A stretch of 64,000 nt of DNA, taken from the NCBI RefSeq assembly GCF_003031675.1, contig NZ_PYWX01000015.1, positions 53,848 through 117,847 on the forward strand. The letters are read 5' to 3'. The position numbers and the translations under genes are program-made. The notes under the pieces are model-generated. The model saw nothing but the letters and a program-made list of their open reading frames with translations. It searched no databases and was not told the DNA's origin. Each line of letters opens with the position of its first letter. The stretch's first letter is position 1. The DNA comes from Pseudomonas palleroniana. GTDB lineage: Bacteria; Pseudomonadota; Gammaproteobacteria; Pseudomonadales; Pseudomonadaceae. Positions 63,801-64,000 of this stretch are shown piece after piece.

Positions 63801-64000
63801 ACCACCGTGACCCTGACTGCGCCAAGCGCAGTTAACGAAGGCGGTCAGATCACTTACACCGCGACCTTGAGCAATAAGGCCGGCACCGACGTCACTCTGA
63901 AACTCGACAACGGTTCGACCATTACCATCAAGGCCGGTGACACCGTCGGCACCGTGACCGTCCCAGCACCGAGCGATGACGTGTTCATCGACAAGAGCAC
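60849..64000 (+). CDS. lapA: LapA-type giant adhesin, 3' end off window
   Basis: Biofilm adhesin exported by LapEBC; 1050 codons are visible. It starts MSSVVAIVKSIVGQVFVISP, the N-terminal retention module (about 1-125) that plugs the outer-membrane channel. A LapG-type cleavage motif AAAAG lies at residues 106-110, with a second candidate PAAAG at 111-115. After a Gly-rich hinge (about 116-122) come about 100-residue Ig-like repeats with EGGQITYTATLTNPAQTPVT. Five of the repeats are nearly identical. The C-terminal RTX/T1SS signal is outside the window. GGAGA precedes the ATG by 8 nt. Confidence 0.94.
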   Translation, partial: MSSVVAIVKSIVGQVFVISPEGTRRVLVEGDRLFAGDQVDTGMSGAVSLELADGRTLDLGRETQWSADLPDSTVDLAAAAENAAPSVAELQQAIVAGADPTTDLEAAAAGPAAAGNGAAGGGHSFVVLDATAGRVDPTIGFPTAGLGQANAALTQNVGAQPGGNNGGLTLQTATLTLGATSTITEAGGVLTYTATVTQAPIGNLNITLSNGAVITIPSGQLTGTVNVPLAPNDSPYIDPSQISVNVTGTTGGNNLVLNIDTTPAVTQVTDTIDTTTIALTAGSTVTEGGQITYTATLTNPAQTPVTVTLSNGSVITIKAGESTGTVVVDTPANDVYNNGSTVSTTITGATGGNFENLVPSTTPAVTTITDSVDTTTVALTAGSTVTEGGQITYTATLTNPAQTPVTVTLSNGSVITIKAGESTGTVVVDTPANDVYNNGSTVSTTITGATGGNFENLVPSTTPAITTITDSVDTTTVALTAGSTVTEGGQITYTATLTNPAQTPVTVTLSNGSVITIKAGESTGTVVVDTPANDVYNNGSTVSTTITGATGGNFENLVPSTTPAVTTIVDSVDTTTVSLTAAQTVTEGGQITYTATLTNPAQTPVTVTLSNGSVITIKAGESTGTVVVDTPANDVYNNGSTVSTTITGATGGNFENLVPSTTPAVTTIVDSVDTTNVSLTATGTVVEGGQITYTATLTNPAQTPVTVTLSNGSVITIKAGESVGSVVVDTPPNDVYVNGSTVSTTITGATGGNFESLVPNTAPAVTTITDSIDTTTVTLTAPTEANEGGQITYTATLSNKAGTDVTLKLDNGSTITIKAGDTVGTVTVPAPSDDVFIDKSTQTVKITDATGGNFEKLEVAGNGATTTINDTIDKVDVVLTATNTVGEGGNIVYTASLVDKSGNAVTNITNPLTVTLDNGQTITIGVNQSSGTVTTVAPNDVYNGDQTVTTAIKTVTGGEHFENLVPGTTPVNTTVTDTPGTADTTTVTLTAPSAVNEGGQITYTATLSNKAGTDVTLKLDNGSTITIKAGDTVGTVTVPAPSDDVFIDKS
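61662..64000 (+). repeat. lapA in-frame tandem repeats, 300-bp period
   Basis: Units begin at 61662, 61962, 62262, 62562, 62862 and 63162 with an exact 300-bp period; then a 330-bp unit starts at 63462 and another at 63792. The first five are nearly identical at nucleotide level over long stretches (for example GTGACTGTCACTTTGAGCAA repeats with scattered silent changes). Units at 63162 and 63792 belong to a second type (SNKAGTDVTLKLDNGSTITI). Array length is probably unstable through recombination. Confidence 0.93.

Overview
The window looks like a chromosomal segment of a Pseudomonas fluorescens-group bacterium. The gene content (pgaABCD, a LapA-type giant adhesin with its lapEBC exporter, EmrAB-like and FUSC-type efflux operons), the GC-rich codon use and four REP-doublet (REPIN) elements with the core GGGAGGGGGCTTGCTCCCGA or GTAGGAGCGAGCTTGCTCGC all fit that group. 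No tRNA, rRNA, CRISPR array or complete insertion sequence was seen.

Layout. 1-8737: a two-partner secretion pair, with a filamentous haemagglutinin/CdiA-like TpsA (C-terminus off the window) and its TpsB transporter. 9178-15502: pgaABCD for poly-N-acetylglucosamine. 15804-18081: a DUF945 protein and an unrecognised membrane protein. 18177-23221: a tightly overlapping MarR/FUSC/DUF1656/HlyD/OMF efflux operon. 23332-42087: a large, unusual surface-protein locus. 42251-45105: two exported proteins of unknown role (TPR-like and DUF3142). 45188-47282: a lower-GC three-gene module (DNA-binding protein, AbiEii-like nucleotidyltransferase, PP2C-like phosphatase) next to a TonB-receptor remnant. 47483-51534: an EmrAB-type tripartite pump, followed by a LysR regulator. 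52741-55376: a TauD-like dioxygenase with ABC ATPase and permease. 55602-60512: lapC, lapB, lapE, divergent from lapA (60849 to the end).

The most interesting part is 23332-42087. It encodes a 2632-residue DUF4347 protein with 18 Ig-like repeats of about 102 residues, a TolC-like outer-membrane factor, an APS kinase (PAPS synthesis), a PAPS-dependent sulfotransferase, a GT-C glycosyltransferase, a phage-tail-collar protein with a DUF6916 partner, a GNAT acetyltransferase and three HlyD-type adaptors. One adaptor is fused to a site-2-protease-like M50 membrane domain and another to a GAF-like domain. No ABC transporter ATPase is present in the locus. I infer a dedicated system that modifies (possibly sulfates and glycosylates) and exports a giant surface protein. 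In logic it resembles the Xanthomonas RaxX/RaxST sulfation-secretion system, but with an M50-HlyD hybrid where a pump would be expected.

Together the window carries four independent surface or matrix systems (TPS haemagglutinin, PNAG, the DUF4347 giant and LapA), which suggests a region devoted to attachment and biofilm formation, with efflux operons and one candidate defence/toxin module between them.
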